Of a stretch of DNA of 64,000 nt, positions 13,288 through 24,750 are shown piece by piece. How positions within the stretch are numbered: the stretch's first letter is position 1; each line of letters begins with the position of its first letter. Position numbers and translations under genes: made by a program. The notes under the pieces were generated by a model. The model ran no database searches. It was not told the origin of the DNA and worked only from the letters and a program-made list of their open reading frames with translations. Source of the stretch: Lasiosphaeris hirsuta. Its lineage: Eukaryota; Ascomycota; Sordariomycetes; Sordariales; Lasiosphaeriaceae. The DNA is taken from positions 6,262,001 through 6,326,000 of the forward strand of contig JAUKUA010000001.1 of NCBI GenBank assembly GCA_030549175.1, read 5' to 3'.

Positions 13288-14240
13288 ATGGCTCTCACGA
13301 TGACCACCGAGGCACAGAAGGGCGCATCCAGCGAGGATGTCACCCAAGTGTCGGTCAATATGGTGATCCGTCAGGACCCTTTCAACATCACGCTAGACGC
13401 TTCTGCACTCCTGGCCGTGTCTGTCCTGCTTGTCATCGGCATGCACTTTGTGGACCGTGTTGTTCTCGAGTTTATGATTGTCTTCGTTCCCGTTATGCTC
13501 TTGATCCACAATGACTACCTAAACTTCCTGAAACTCGGGCCCGGCGGCACTCCGCCGACCTTTACTGGGTATGCCAGACTCACATGGTACCGCCTCTTCA
13601 CCCTGCGGGACCCCTTCAGCCCGCCGCCGCGGGACCCCGCCGCGCTCCCGTCGGCCGGTATTCTGAGCCAGCGGCCCCTGCCCTACCGGCCCGGCCCGCG
13701 CCCCAGTGTCGCGGGGCTCGCGCCTCAGCGCCAGCTGAACCAACCCGGTTCACAGCAGGCATATAACCAGCTGCGGTCTTCTATTGAGTCGCTGAGCGCG
13801 CGCCTCCCGCAAAAGTTCGTCACGGCCACGTCGTGTCTCGAGAAGCACGGCTTCGCCCTCTTCTCTCGCCACCCGCTCAACGTCTGCGGCAACGGCGAGG
13901 TTTGCCACATCCACACCTCGGACCGCTCCATGCACATGAACCTGCACCCCGACGACATCAAGGAGGTACTCGAGAAGGGCTGGGGCCAGCGACACCCCAT
14001 GGCCTGGAAGGGTTGGGTCCGCGCCCCTGTGCCCACGACATTCACCATGATCTACGCCCCGAGAGGTGAGCCACCCCCATTCCCCCTTCGCGCGCTCCCC
14101 GCGTGACTGGGTGTCGATATATGTGCTAAATATCTATCGCAGACGAGAGTGATCTGCGAATTGTCCGCAAGATTATTGAGGCTGCTATTTGGTACACGAC
14201 CGCTGAGCAGGTCGACATTCAGATAGGGTCGGAGTCTTGA
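13288..14240 (+). CDS. Fungal-luciferase-like (Luz family) membrane protein
   Basis: Two exons (13288-14065, 14143-14240) give 291 aa. Seen: two hydrophobic stretches (about 38-52 and 58-73), then NDYLNFLKLGPGG and RPSVAGLAPQRQL; a His cluster EVCHIHTSDRSMHM (204-217; H207, H209, H216, and H220 beyond); GWGQRHPMA (231-239); and TMIYAPR/DESDLRIVRKII across the splice junction. The same ordered landmarks (N-terminal TM, DYxxFL..GP, RPS....QRQ, HxH...H, EVLxKGWGQRHP, YAPR with a terminal helix) characterise basidiomycete luciferase (Luz), a protein of similar length. Such homologues are known in non-luminous fungi, so the name describes ancestry, not light emission; the native reaction is unknown. 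An anchored redox or lipid-acting enzyme is possible (inference). Confidence 0.8.
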
Positions 14241-15147
14241 TTTGTCAGGCAAAGGTATCGGAAATGGTAAGGGGGGTCGCAGGAGGCTTTGACGGGGGGT
14301 TTCGGAAGTTGTCCGGCTTATCTTCGAAGAGATGACTGCTGCATGACACAGCAGACAGAGACTGTTCAAACATGAGGCTCAGAGCCAAGGCCTCCTTATT
14401 GCTTAGTTGGGCTTGGAGGGCTTATGTGTGTACATGTACAGAAATCTAGGCAATTGTGGTGGTGTTGGGAATAGGCGGGAAAGGAGGGAAGGTGGGAAAA
14501 CAGGACAAAAAGGGGAGGCCGGGGGTGGATATTTTTTGTTGTCATGCTTGATTGAACTCGGGGGCGTTCTGATGGCGTGTCAAATACGAACGCGCTCATG
14601 ATTTCGATGGGTACCACAAGGCTGATTTAATCCAAACGTTTTGTTCGTGAAGCAAGTCAAATCGTAGGTGAAATCACATAGCCTTTACCTGGATATACTT
14701 GCAGTGCTGGACTTGATCAATGGTGTGCTTTCCCTACCCCACAACATAAAAGATAAGATGCACCACTAATTAACACTTTGCAAGAGCATAGAGGTTTCAT
14801 GGAATGCATTGTCATTTCCCAGTTCTGGATCTCTTCACCGTAAACGCAACATCGGGTAAGAGCCCATAAAGTTACACATTGCTGCCCCCCCCCCCCCCCT
14901 CTCCCCCCCAAATTGAACCCAGCAAACAAAAGCTATCCATAACCAAGTGAGACAAGGAAATACTTCGCGGATGATTGGTTTAGGCGCTCTTTTCCCCTCG
15001 CTTCCGTATATAAAATATGCCTTGCTGCCTGCCCTCTTGTTCAACAAACCAGTCACCTTTTCACTCATCCTTACATGATCCCCATAGTCAGAAATGCTCT
15101 GCACCCGGAGCCGTGGTCAGTCCAGGCCTCCATATTATAACATCTCC
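14241..15147. other. Convergent intergenic region with C15 tract
   Basis: About 900 bp between convergent stop codons of the luciferase-like gene and SDH1. It contains an uninterrupted C15 homopolymer at 14885-14899 followed by CTCTC and C7. No credible ORF. Confidence 0.5.
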
Positions 15148-17473
15148 TCAATAGACACGCTTGAAAGGCGGGACGGCAGCGCATTCCTTCTCATCCAGGG
15201 TAGTGCCAATGACACGGCGGTAAGACAGGTCGACCTTGCCGTGGGGCGTCTTCTGGAAGCTGAGCGTGTGCTTCATCCAGTTATCATCGTCACGGTCGGG
15301 GAAGTCCTCGCGCGCGTGTGCGCCACGGGACTCCTTTCTCGCGGCAGCTGAAACAGCAGTTTGGGTCCTGCGCATCATGGTTAGTCACAGAGTTGGGTAT
15401 ACTCAGACTGGTAGTGTCCACTTACGCGCAAGTTAGAAGATTCCTCAGCTCGAGGGTCTCTACAAGGTCCGAGTTCCAGATCATGCTGCGGTCTTTGATG
15501 CCGACCTGGGAGAACTGCTGGTCAATTTCGGCAATCTTCTCCACGCCTTCGTCCAAGCTCTCTTGGGTGCGGAAGACGCTGACGTCCCGTTGCATGGTCT
15601 TCTGCATAGCTAGACGAATCTCGGCTGTGGTCTTGGGACCATCAGAGGTACGGATCTTGTCGAGCGTCTCAATCGAGTCAGCACCGGCATCGGCGGCGAG
15701 GGGCTTGTGCGCCGCGCCGGGAGTGAAGTTGTCACGGATGGTGTGCGAGACGGCACGGCCGAAGACGACCAAATCAAGAAGAGAGTTGGCTCCGAGACGG
15801 TTGGCGCCGTGGACGGACACGCAAGCGGCCTCGCCACAGGCAAACAGACCGGGCACCACGACATCTTGGCCTTGCTCGTCCACAGTCAGCACCTCACCAG
15901 TGTATCTGGTGGGAATACCACCCATGTTGTAATGGACGGTGGGCAGAACGGGAATCGGCTGCTTCGTGACATCAACACCGGAGAAAATGCTAGCAGTCTC
16001 AGAGATACCGGGGAGGCGCTCGGCAAGAACCTCGGCAGGAAGATGGCTCAGCTGGAGGAAGATGTGGTCCTTCTCAGGACCAACACCGCGGCCCTCGCGA
16101 ATCTCCAGGGTGATGGAGCGAGAGACGACGTCGCGGCTGGCAAGATCCTTGGCAGTCGGGGCATATCTTTCCATAAACCGCTCACCCTCAGAGTTAACGA
16201 GGTAACCGCCCTCACCACGAGCACCCTCGGTGATCAGGCAACCGGCTCCGTAGATTCCAGTCGGATGGAACTGCACAAACTCGAGATCCTGGTTGGGAAG
16301 ACCGGCACGGGCAACCATGGCCATGCCGTCACCGGTGCAGGTATGTGCCGAAGTGCAGCTGAAGTACGCTCGGCCGTATCCACCAGTGGCAAGAACCGTG
16401 TTGGTCGCCAAGAAACGATGCAGAGTCCCGTCCTCCTGGTTGTAGGCTAGAACACCACGGCACTCGCCGTCCTGCATGATCAAATCAATGGCGAAATACT
16501 CGATGAAGTAGTTGGTGTTATGCCTGAGGGACTGTCCGTAGAGAGTGTGCAGGAGAGCGTGGCCGGTACGATCAGCAGCGGCGCAGCAGCGGTAAGCCTG
16601 TCCGCCCTTGCCGAACTTCTGGGACTGACCGCCGAAGGCTCTCTGGTAGCTGTGAATCGTATGAGCTTTATATAACATACTGGCAATGCTGTCAAACAAC
16701 ATCAACTTACATCTTGCCATCTTCAGTTCTGGAGAAGGGGCAACCGTAGTTCTCAAGCTCAACGATGGAGGCGGGAGCTTCTCGGGTCATATAGTGAATA
16801 GCGTCCTGGTCACCGAGCCAGTCGGAGCCCTTCACCGTGTCGTACATGTGCCACCTCCAGTCGTCCTCATGCATGTTACCGAGCGCGGCATTGATGCCGC
16901 CCTGGGCAGCTACCGTGTGACTCCGCGTGGGAAAGAGCTTGGAAATGCAGGCGGTCTTGAAGCCGGCCTCGGCAAGGCCGAATGCGGCGCGCAGACCGGA
17001 CCCACCGGCTCCGACAACAATCGCGTCAAACTCATGGTCCTATTTTGTGATCAATGGATGCTCGCTTTGTTGGGCGACTTCAGCAGAGGAAGTGAGGGGT
17101 TGATCGCAAGACGTACGATGACGGGGTACTTGGTGCTGATAAACGGCGATGCCTCCTTTGCTCGGAGAGGGCCATTGGAGATGATTTTGGCTGTGGGAAC
17201 GAGGCAGACGAATTAGCATCGGCATTATAGATGGCAGGTAAGAGATAGACAGGGCGATTGACTTACCGGCCGGTCGTGTTGAGGAAAAGGCTCTGGTTTG
17301 GGCTCTGCAGGCACGCGCAAGCTGCGTGACAAAAACGAACCTCAGATCAGCGACGTCAAACAGGAATGTACCAGATCTTGGTGCGAGGCGGGGAATCAAT
17401 GACAAGGGGCAAAAGGGCAGTCGCTTACTGTGGGCGCGGCGGCCAGTCGTCTCCAAGCCATTGAGGAAGCCAT
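15148..17473 (-). CDS. sdh1: Succinate dehydrogenase flavoprotein subunit, mitochondrial
   Basis: Six exons (17473-17429, 17321-17267, 17190-17117, 17039-16711, 16649-15426, 15367-15148) give 648 aa. This is the FAD subunit of complex II, oxidising succinate to fumarate in the TCA cycle. The first two exons encode an Arg/Ala-rich presequence (RRLAAAP, FSSTRP). Exon 4 opens the FAD fold with [20 protein letters not shown] and the flavin-linking His in [11 protein letters not shown] (His99). Exon 5 carries [20 protein letters not shown] and NMGGIPT; the last exon carries [14 protein letters not shown]. Length matches the family (yeast about 640). All introns are GT-AG, with donors GTAAGC, GTAAGT or GTACGT. 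A CCAAT box lies about 135 bp upstream of the ATG. Confidence 0.97.
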
Positions 17474-18254
17474 TGTCCAGCTATCGAGGTCGGATGGGCG
17501 AGGTGGTGGGCATCAGGGAATATTTGAGCCTCTTCTCGCAAGTCATGCAAGTCAACTCGTGGATTGATGATTCCAAGACCGACGCAACAAAGCAGGTCGC
17601 CACTTAGCCAATCACACGATGCTGATTACCCGAGTTGCCGACCAGCCCGCAGTGCCGCTAAGGGCTGTGGGTCCACCCGAAGCACGAGGCACCTCGGAAC
17701 GTTCGCTCATGCGCATCTCCATGCTCAACTCTTCTAACCCCGTCATTCCCAGGTGATCAATTTTTTTCACTGTGGATATGTTCTTATTTATCGTAGGGGG
17801 AGGGGATATGTACTGTTTTAATCAAGCTGGATAAGAAAAAGATACACTGTTATCAAGTTCCTGTCTGGGACCATGTAAAAGCACGAATCACTCAAGTCTT
17901 CATCCCGGCAATGCCCTCTGCCACAGCTTAGCTAGCTAGCCCTTGATGATTGCAACTAGCCCAAGGATACGATCATTGAAAAACCAGAGAGAGGGGGGTA
18001 GAATGAGCCCGGACGCAAAATGACACGCTCTCTTCATTAGCATTTCCACTATCAATTAGTACCGCTATGTTGCAAGGCAGACTGCAATCTCCAAGCTAGC
18101 GTGCATCTGTGAGGAATATTGCCACTGAGGCAGTAACGTGGGCCATTCCTCAGACCTCAATGCCCATATACACGTAGGTAGTCACTCAGTCTATCGTCCC
18201 AAACTCCGAATATGTGCTCCTGGATCGCTCTTGTCTGGGACACCCGTCACCAGT
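17474..18254. other. SDH1 promoter and 3' flank of PX-domain gene
   Basis: 780 bp upstream of SDH1 (minus) and downstream of the next minus-strand gene. It contains a CCAAT box near 17608 and several AT-rich patches (17755-17880, 18030-18080). No coding frame recognised. Confidence 0.45.
17608..17612 (+). promoter_or_regulatory. CCAAT box, candidate HAP-complex site for SDH1
   Basis: TTAGCCAATCACA lies about 135 bp upstream of the SDH1 start, reading on the strand opposite to the gene. The CCAAT-binding (HAP/CBC) complex is known to regulate respiratory genes in fungi. A five-base motif occurs by chance often, so only position and gene class support it. Confidence 0.3.
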
Positions 18255-21200
18255 CTACTCGGCAAGTACCATCCTCAGCATAACCAGGAAATTTTCCTTG
18301 AGCTTGTGGACTTCCGAGACATTGGGTTTCGCTGGCTCTCCGGCATTGCGCCGCAGTCGGTCTTGCTTCCTGGACCTTCGGCGTCGCTCAACTTCGATTG
18401 GCTCCATGTCTTCTTCCTCTTCAAGTTCTGCCTCGGAATCTGAGTCGTCTTCATAGGCCATGTCTTCTAGATCCATCTGATCTAGGCCAAAATCAGTCGA
18501 TCTGAATGTTGCTGCCCCGGGTATCAATTCCATCTCGCCACCAGCATTACCCTCAGCCGCCATCTTTTGCCGTGTCTTATCTTGGTGCCACTTCTTCCGC
18601 GCCTCTTGCCATGTAATGAGTTGGTCTGTCTCTTCGGTCGCCTCTTGCTTGTTGACTGCGCCAGTGCTTACAGCGCCCTCGAAAAGGGCATTGATATCCA
18701 GTGTGCCATTTGTCGGGCCTTGTCGTAAGAACTCCAGAATACCCTCGATCCAGCCCATCAACTGAGTGAACAGACCATTGTCGTGTGTGTGAACTTCATG
18801 AACAAACTTGTAAAAGTTGTGCTCGTGGCGTTGGCACAAATCAATAAAAGCTTGTACTGTTTGGTTAGGATCCGCGGATGCATCTTGGTCCCGGCACTTT
18901 TCGACAACCTAATGTCGTATTAGTTGTTTGATTCAGTTCAATTTAGCTTTGGGTTTACCTACCTGGATCAAGTCATCAATGAACACGGCAAAATCGGTCA
19001 CACTATTGTAGACATTCGCTGACTTATAAACCCTCACAAGGGGCTCATAGAAAATAGTGAAGAGATCCCTAAAGAGCTGGAGAGTGACCGGCTCCTCAAT
19101 GAGATGCAACATCATGGCCTTGTCTCTTTGTCTGATGAAGAGCTTCATTAGCTGCTTTAGGTGGGAGAAGAGCTGCGCCCCCTGCTTGAGCTCCGCATCA
19201 AGATTCTCGACGGCGTTGTTGAAGGCAACGTAGGCGTTGTAAAGTCGACCAATTTGGTCGGAGGTAAGAGGAGGCTCAATAAGATCAGATCTCAGAACAG
19301 CAACGATAATGTCGATGTCGTCGCTGGCGGCATCTTCCCGGATTGCGACCTTGATATGCTCTTCCGCATCGGTGTACTTCTTCAGCTTTTCCACAAAGAC
19401 CGGATCATCAATCTCCACCGCAAGTGAGTCTATCGATCTTTGGAAGTTTTTGATACCGTCGTTCAAGGTCAGTGAGAATATCCGTTGCATCAGCGACCTG
19501 GTGCCAAACGGTTGCGCCAGAAACAGATCCAGTACGTTCGACATGACGGCGGCTGGGTTGGCGACTCGGATGACGTTTTTCATGATGGTGTATGGGATGA
19601 GGGAGTGAATTCTTTTTGCCTGGGCGAAAAGCTCCGGGGAGTTGTCTTCTGCAAGGAAAAGGTGATATATCGTGGCAGCAACTTCGATGCGGAGCCATTC
19701 AGCGAATTTTTGGTACTGTATGCTAAGATCCTGGATAGTTTCCTTCTCCTTGATTTCTTTAAACAGCATCGTCAAGCCATTACGCTCAACAATGTCTTGC
19801 CGAAACCTGCAAAGTGTTAGTGTGGCTTGCCAGCCAGGTGCTGAATCACGTACTGTTCCATGTAAACATCAAGTTCTGCCGCGCGCTTCCTCGCGATTTC
19901 ATAGAATTTCCGTTGCTCCTCCACTCGTTTCTCATCCACTTGCTTGCGTCGCAGGATATCCTCAACGTCATCATCTGTCGGCGTAATGGGGGTTTTTGTG
20001 AGAAACTCCTCCATCGCCTTGGTATTGGCTGTTTGGGGATTGTGTAGTAAGGTACGTAGGAAGGCACGCAACGATATTCTCTGGTTTTCCCGCCAAAGCA
20101 CGACATTCTAAGATTGTCAGCCATGCGCCCAAGTCAAACTCTTCAAAAGTTACGTACCTCCTGGGTGCGAGGACTCGGTAGTGCTGGGCTCGGAGGCCCC
20201 ACGTCTACAGATGGACGTGGTGATGGCGCCCTACTTGAACCTGCTCGAAGTTGTTCTGGTAAGCACTCAGCGAGCTGTTCACAAAACCGAGTGATTTGGA
20301 CTAACCTCTGACAGAGAGCATCTTCTGGGCAATCTCACTCTGACCATTCAGCCCCGCACCGCCAACCATCTGCGTCGACGCAGATGATATCGAGGAAGCC
20401 TCCGAGTCATTGCCAGTCATACCACTCAGAAAACCTGGTGTGGAAGAATTTGACTTATTTTTCCGTGGGAGCGGAGGTAGCACTTTGCCAGGTAACTCTG
20501 CCCGTAACCGCTTGTGAAGGCTCGCGAAATCACCGTACCGCCGAGCAACAAAGTACTCTAGGTCGCCCTTCCGCTTAACTCGAAGGAGGAATTCCTGATT
20601 GTACCGAGTTAGAATGGCCACTGGGAATTTTTTATCGGCCAAGAACCGGGACTTACAGCATGCTTGTGGTACCGGATATTCCGCCTGATCGAGGTAATAC
20701 GGACTCCGGCGACGTTGACATCCCAGCCGTTGAGATAGTTGCCTTCTGGGGTTGACGCAATAACACCTGTATCAATAGCGTTGGCATCGACAATCTCCAG
20801 CTCGGAGAACCGTATCCTCTCTTCGAAACCGGAGGAAGTCCGGACCCCCGAAACCACCATTAGTTCCACCATCTTCTGGGCTTTGATTGCTAGCTTTCTC
20901 CGTTTTGTCTCTTCCAACCGGTCTTCCGAGGAAGAGATGTTCTTGCTGGCAAATGACTCTAGAAACTATTTTGTGGAGCCCCACGTCAGCGGTGTATCAT
21001 ATAACTACTGATATGGCTGTCATTGAGCACGGGCACCTACCACCTGAAGCTTTTCCTGCCAGAATTCCTTCTCTCTCGCCTTGTCGAGGAAAGGAAATTC
21101 GCGGACATGGTGGACGAAGATGTATCTCAAGATCGGGAGGTCCGAGTCTAACGGCGACACCTCCCCGAAGTCGGACTTGAACGGAGCGCCAAAGCGTCGA

Positions 21201-21458
21201 AGTGCTGTGGGCGAGTTGAGTTCGGCGATCTCCCACTTGACCTGCTCAGAGACAAGTTCTCGCTTCAGATCTGTTAGATATGTGGTTAGTCCGGGTGTCC
21301 TAACTACTGGATTTCTGTGGCAACGGACAGTGTTCTTGCTTTCCCGTCAGTGTTTGTCCTGGCGGTGTTGTAGGTGCCGCTCGGAGGGGCAGTTCGAGAT
21401 TCCCAGCGGGCTTCGCCGTGCTGCCGTTGCCCTCCATCTTCTGCGTCTCAGGGGTCAT
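18255..21458 (-). CDS. PX domain protein with PXB and DUF3818 (Ypr097w/Lec1-like)
   Basis: Eight exons (21458-21329, 21270-21041, 20965-20657, 20594-20306, 20255-20158, 20107-19854, 19806-18963, 18908-18255) give 935 aa. Order: N-terminal PXB region (about 30-150, with LKRELVSEQVKWEI and RYIFVHHVREFPFLDKARE); a PX domain (about 185-275) with the phosphoinositide signature RRYGDF and the Pro loop LPPLPRKN; a Ser/Pro linker; then a long helical DUF3818 region with a Glu/Asp-rich C-terminal part (MDLEDMAYEDDSDSEAELEE) and a basic patch. Yeast Ypr097w has this architecture and is implicated in sterol/lipid-droplet homeostasis. The first intron uses an unusual GTCCGT donor; it restores QEHYLKREL. 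The start at 21458 was chosen because the upstream frame begins without family similarity. Confidence 0.88.
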
Positions 21459-22579
21459 TGTGTTGTCGGGTAATCCGACTCGTAGAAGGTTGATATTCAC
21501 CTCAGCCGAGAGACGCAATCTAGCGATCTCGAGCTTTGTGGTGTTCGAGGTGTGCCAAACTTGGAGTTGGACAATTGGTGGCTGGTCTGCGTAGCGCAAG
21601 GGTTCAGAGGGACTCCGAGAGCTGACAGCGGGGTAGGTGTTGCAGGTAGGTGGCGCCTGACGTCCTTCAACTGAGACCTGCCTCTCAAGTGACTGTTAGT
21701 GCAGCTCGTAGTGTCGTTTGAGTTCAGCAGCGGAGGGCGAGGAATTATTGTAATTATTGTAAAAAGGAGAGGAAGACCGAGTCGGAGACAGTAGTGTAAG
21801 CAAATCAACAGATCGACGGTGCAGCCCACTGCTTATGCTCAAGAAAATATGAAAACCGGTGCTTGGATGGCGGACTGGAAGGTAATCCAGGCGCCCTGTC
21901 ACAAGCCGCCCTCCATTCAGGGCGCTGAGTGTGGGTGCGGGAGACATGTTGGCGCCCGATGACGTCCGTCCCTTCTGTTCCACACTTTTCACTCACAGCC
22001 ACAGCCCGGCCTGTTACGCAACCGACGCCTTGCGCGCACGCTAGGGTGCTTGGCTGCCCTGCGAGTGTACCCATCTTCCAATACGTACTCGGGACAGTAT
22101 GCCGACAAGCCGACAAGCCTCCGACACTCACGCGGCCTTCTCGAGCAAATGTTACCTAGCACCACCACTTCCTTTCAATATGATTGTTTCGTTTTGCCCG
22201 GATTTATGGTTACAATTGTTCGTCGGCTTTGTCGTGGGCTCATACCCCATACTGCACCCCCTTGTCGGTATGGATTACCTACCTAGGTAGCTTAGGCGCA
22301 TGAGGCCTCTCTGACTTGAAAAGGCATGCTTCCCGGCCAAACAAAGGGTCCAGGGGTCTGAATTGCCCTGGTTGTCAAACAAAGCTGAACGAGTGTGTGG
22401 CTATTTCAGCCGCGGGCAGCTGACGGTTCTTCAGTTTGGCCCGATGACAAGGTAAAAACGAAAAGCGCCTCTTGAAATGCCTGGGTATCATGCTGCTATA
22501 TATGAATCAAATTTTGCTTGTTGCATTTCTGACTGCACTACTGCTCCTTGCGCTATCCTGCACTAGTAGAACTGCAATC
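21459..22579. other. Intergenic region, promoter of PX-domain gene
   Basis: 1.1 kb between two minus-strand genes. It contains the short palindrome-like TACCTACCTAGGTAGC near 22275-22292. No convincing ORF and no RNA gene recognised. Confidence 0.45.
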
Positions 22580-23720
22580 TCAAAGCTCGTCAAATGCTCT
22601 GAGTATATCGGCCGAGACAGAATGAACTTCAGCCGTCTCGGTTCCGTTCGGAGTTCCCTCAGCCCTGCTGCCCTCCACTTCGCCGTCAGGCCAAAGCAAA
22701 TTCGTGCCTCCTCCCGTGGCATCTCGGAGTGTGTTCAAGCTTTCATTAGCACGCCGCACTGTCGATCCTTCGAGGCCCTCGGGCGTGTACTGAGCACTGA
22801 CGAGTAGTAATAGCATGATGAAGGCGATGATAGACGTCACTACCCAAAATGCCTTCAGGCGCTTTCGAGTCCTCTCCTGCCACTCCCTGTCCGCACGTTC
22901 CCAGCTCTCGATGCGGTCTCGTACAACGTCGACCCGCCCACTCAATACCGTGATCTTCTCTCTGCCAATGTGGATGCGGCTCTGCAGCCTCTCGACCCGT
23001 TTCTGTTGTTCCTTAAATTGGCCAAATGCATCAAGCTGGGAGCTGATGTCGGCAACGAGCTCCTCCGCTTCGATACGAAATGTGTTATTCATCTGCTGCG
23101 ACAGCCCTGCGAGCTCTTTCAGTGCGACAATCGTACTTTGCAACGTGCCCAGCCTTTCAAGGACAGAATAATACGTGTCATCGAGACGTCTAGTTGTTGC
23201 CGTTGAGAAGGCTTCTACGTCAGTGAGAGACTTTTTGAGGCCGCTAGAACTCCGGTTAGCAAAGACATCCTCGCTCCCGCTCCTGCCAGAGGGGAGCTTG
23301 ATGAGCCACTAACCTTTCTCGCACGGTGGCCTTCTGTCGCTCCCTGGAAATTGCATCCTCCGCGGATACCTTGCTTGTAAGCAAGCTCGGCGGCGCGGGA
23401 GTGTTAGTTGGAAGCATAGTTACCGGAGGCTCGTCGGTAGGGGCTATGAAAATGCTTGTTCTCCTGCTCGCGTTTGGGCTCAGATTTGGTGTCATGCTGT
23501 CGGAGCGCGATCCGTCGAGCGACATCCTTGTCTGCGCCATCGGTATTGCCGACTGCAGGACTGGGTTCAGCCCATCTCGTTCTCTCTCCTTCGCCGCGCG
23601 GTGCGAATGGTGCCGATGTAGCCTGATGGGCGATGAAAGCTCTGAGATGGAGCGTGTTATCTGATGGCGCGCTCGTTGCGGGGGGATTTCTTTCGGACCT
23701 TCTGCTCCATTATGGGTCAT
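22580..23720 (-). CDS. Coiled-coil, single-TM protein of unknown function
   Basis: Two exons (23720-23314, 23243-22580) give 356 aa; splicing joins VRE/SGLKKSLTDV in frame. I do not recognise a named family. Seen: residues 1-135 are basic, Ser/Pro-rich and likely disordered (RSISELSSPIRLHRHHSHR); residues about 140-260 form heptad-rich helices (LSQQMNNTFRIEAEELVADI, KEQQKRVERLQSRIHIG); a basic stretch RTRKRLK precedes one hydrophobic segment (about 266-287, WVVTSIIAFIMLLLLVSAQY); then a 68-residue acidic tail. No signal peptide is visible. The layout, a cytosolic coiled coil anchored by a C-terminal-proximal TM, resembles tethers, SNARE-like and nuclear-envelope proteins, but no diagnostic residues support any of these. 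Confidence 0.75.
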
Positions 23721-24276
23721 CGTAGTGCTGCGATTTGCTGCGAGTGTCTGTATGGTAATCCTTGACAAACTCGGAGAAAGTGGATGAGTTGGTAAGGAGC
23801 AAGCTGTCAGGGAGATCAAGGCACCAAAATGTGGGGTGAATAGTGGGACACCGATTGGCGTAATCGTACATGTGACGCCGCACGCTCCCGTCAGCCTCAC
23901 AGCCTCACAATTTAGCGGCATTCCTGCTCGTAAGGCTGGGGGTACCATGTCTTATTGCAATGAGTTCATTCGGTCATTCCAATCGACTTGCGCGTCTGGG
24001 TGTATTCTAGAGCAGACTGCGGCCTTCAGCTAAGATTTAGGGATTCCCCTAATATTCTTTTTGGTCCAATGAGTCTTGATACGCTTGAGTCCTGCCTCTT
24101 AGGGCTGATTCAAAGCTTCCCTCCCTTGAAGCACCGATATCGCCAAACCGGTCAGTTCATGGCACCGCTGAGGTGATGAGAGTTCTCTCTCGAACAAACA
24201 ACAGAGATACCCAGGTAGCAACCGGCTGTGGAGCAGTGCTCCGTCGATGATTTGCCCACGTTCGGTATCGCCTCAA
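23721..24276. other. Intergenic region upstream of coiled-coil/TM gene
   Basis: About 555 bp between two minus-strand genes, containing the promoter of the coiled-coil protein gene and the 3' UTR of CGR1. Nothing else recognised. Confidence 0.45.
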
Positions 24277-24750
24277 TCAAGAGTTGATCAGCTTGTTGCG
24301 CTTCTCCTTACGCTTCAACCTCTCAACCCTCTTCTTGTGCATCTTCTCGGCCATCTTCTCATAACGTTCCTTCTCTTCCTTCGCCTCTCGCCTCTCCTTG
24401 ATCCGCGCCACACGTTTCTGTTGAATAAATTATCAGCGGGATGCAGTTCTCAAGCAACCGGGTTTGCCAACACACCTGTCGATCTGCCTCCTTCTCCCTC
24501 TTGAGCTCATTCTCCTTGGCCTTCACCATCACCTGCTTGGCTCTTTCCTTTGCGCGCTCATCATATGATGTCAAGCCGGACCCAGGGCGAAAAGCACTGC
24601 GCGGGGCGTGCCATTGCTTGCCTGCGAATTCCGTTAGCAAGGACTGAGAAGCAAAATTTTCAAGTAGAAGACAATTGGTAGCATACCATTTACCCTCATC
24701 CCCTGGGGCATGACTTGCGCCTTTGCGCTATCTTGTATAATGGCCGACAT
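24277..24750 (-). CDS. cgr1: rRNA-processing protein Cgr1
   Basis: Three exons (24750-24687, 24621-24476, 24417-24277) give 116 aa, the normal size of fungal Cgr1. Cgr1 is a small, highly charged nucleolar protein needed for 60S subunit assembly. Seen: [18 protein letters not shown] across the first junction, [14 protein letters not shown], then an uninterrupted Lys/Arg/Glu helix with [20 protein letters not shown] and the C terminus [12 protein letters not shown]. Both introns are GT-AG (donors GTATGC and GTGTGT). The gene faces a 3.9-kb promoter region shared with the next plus-strand gene. Confidence 0.95.
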
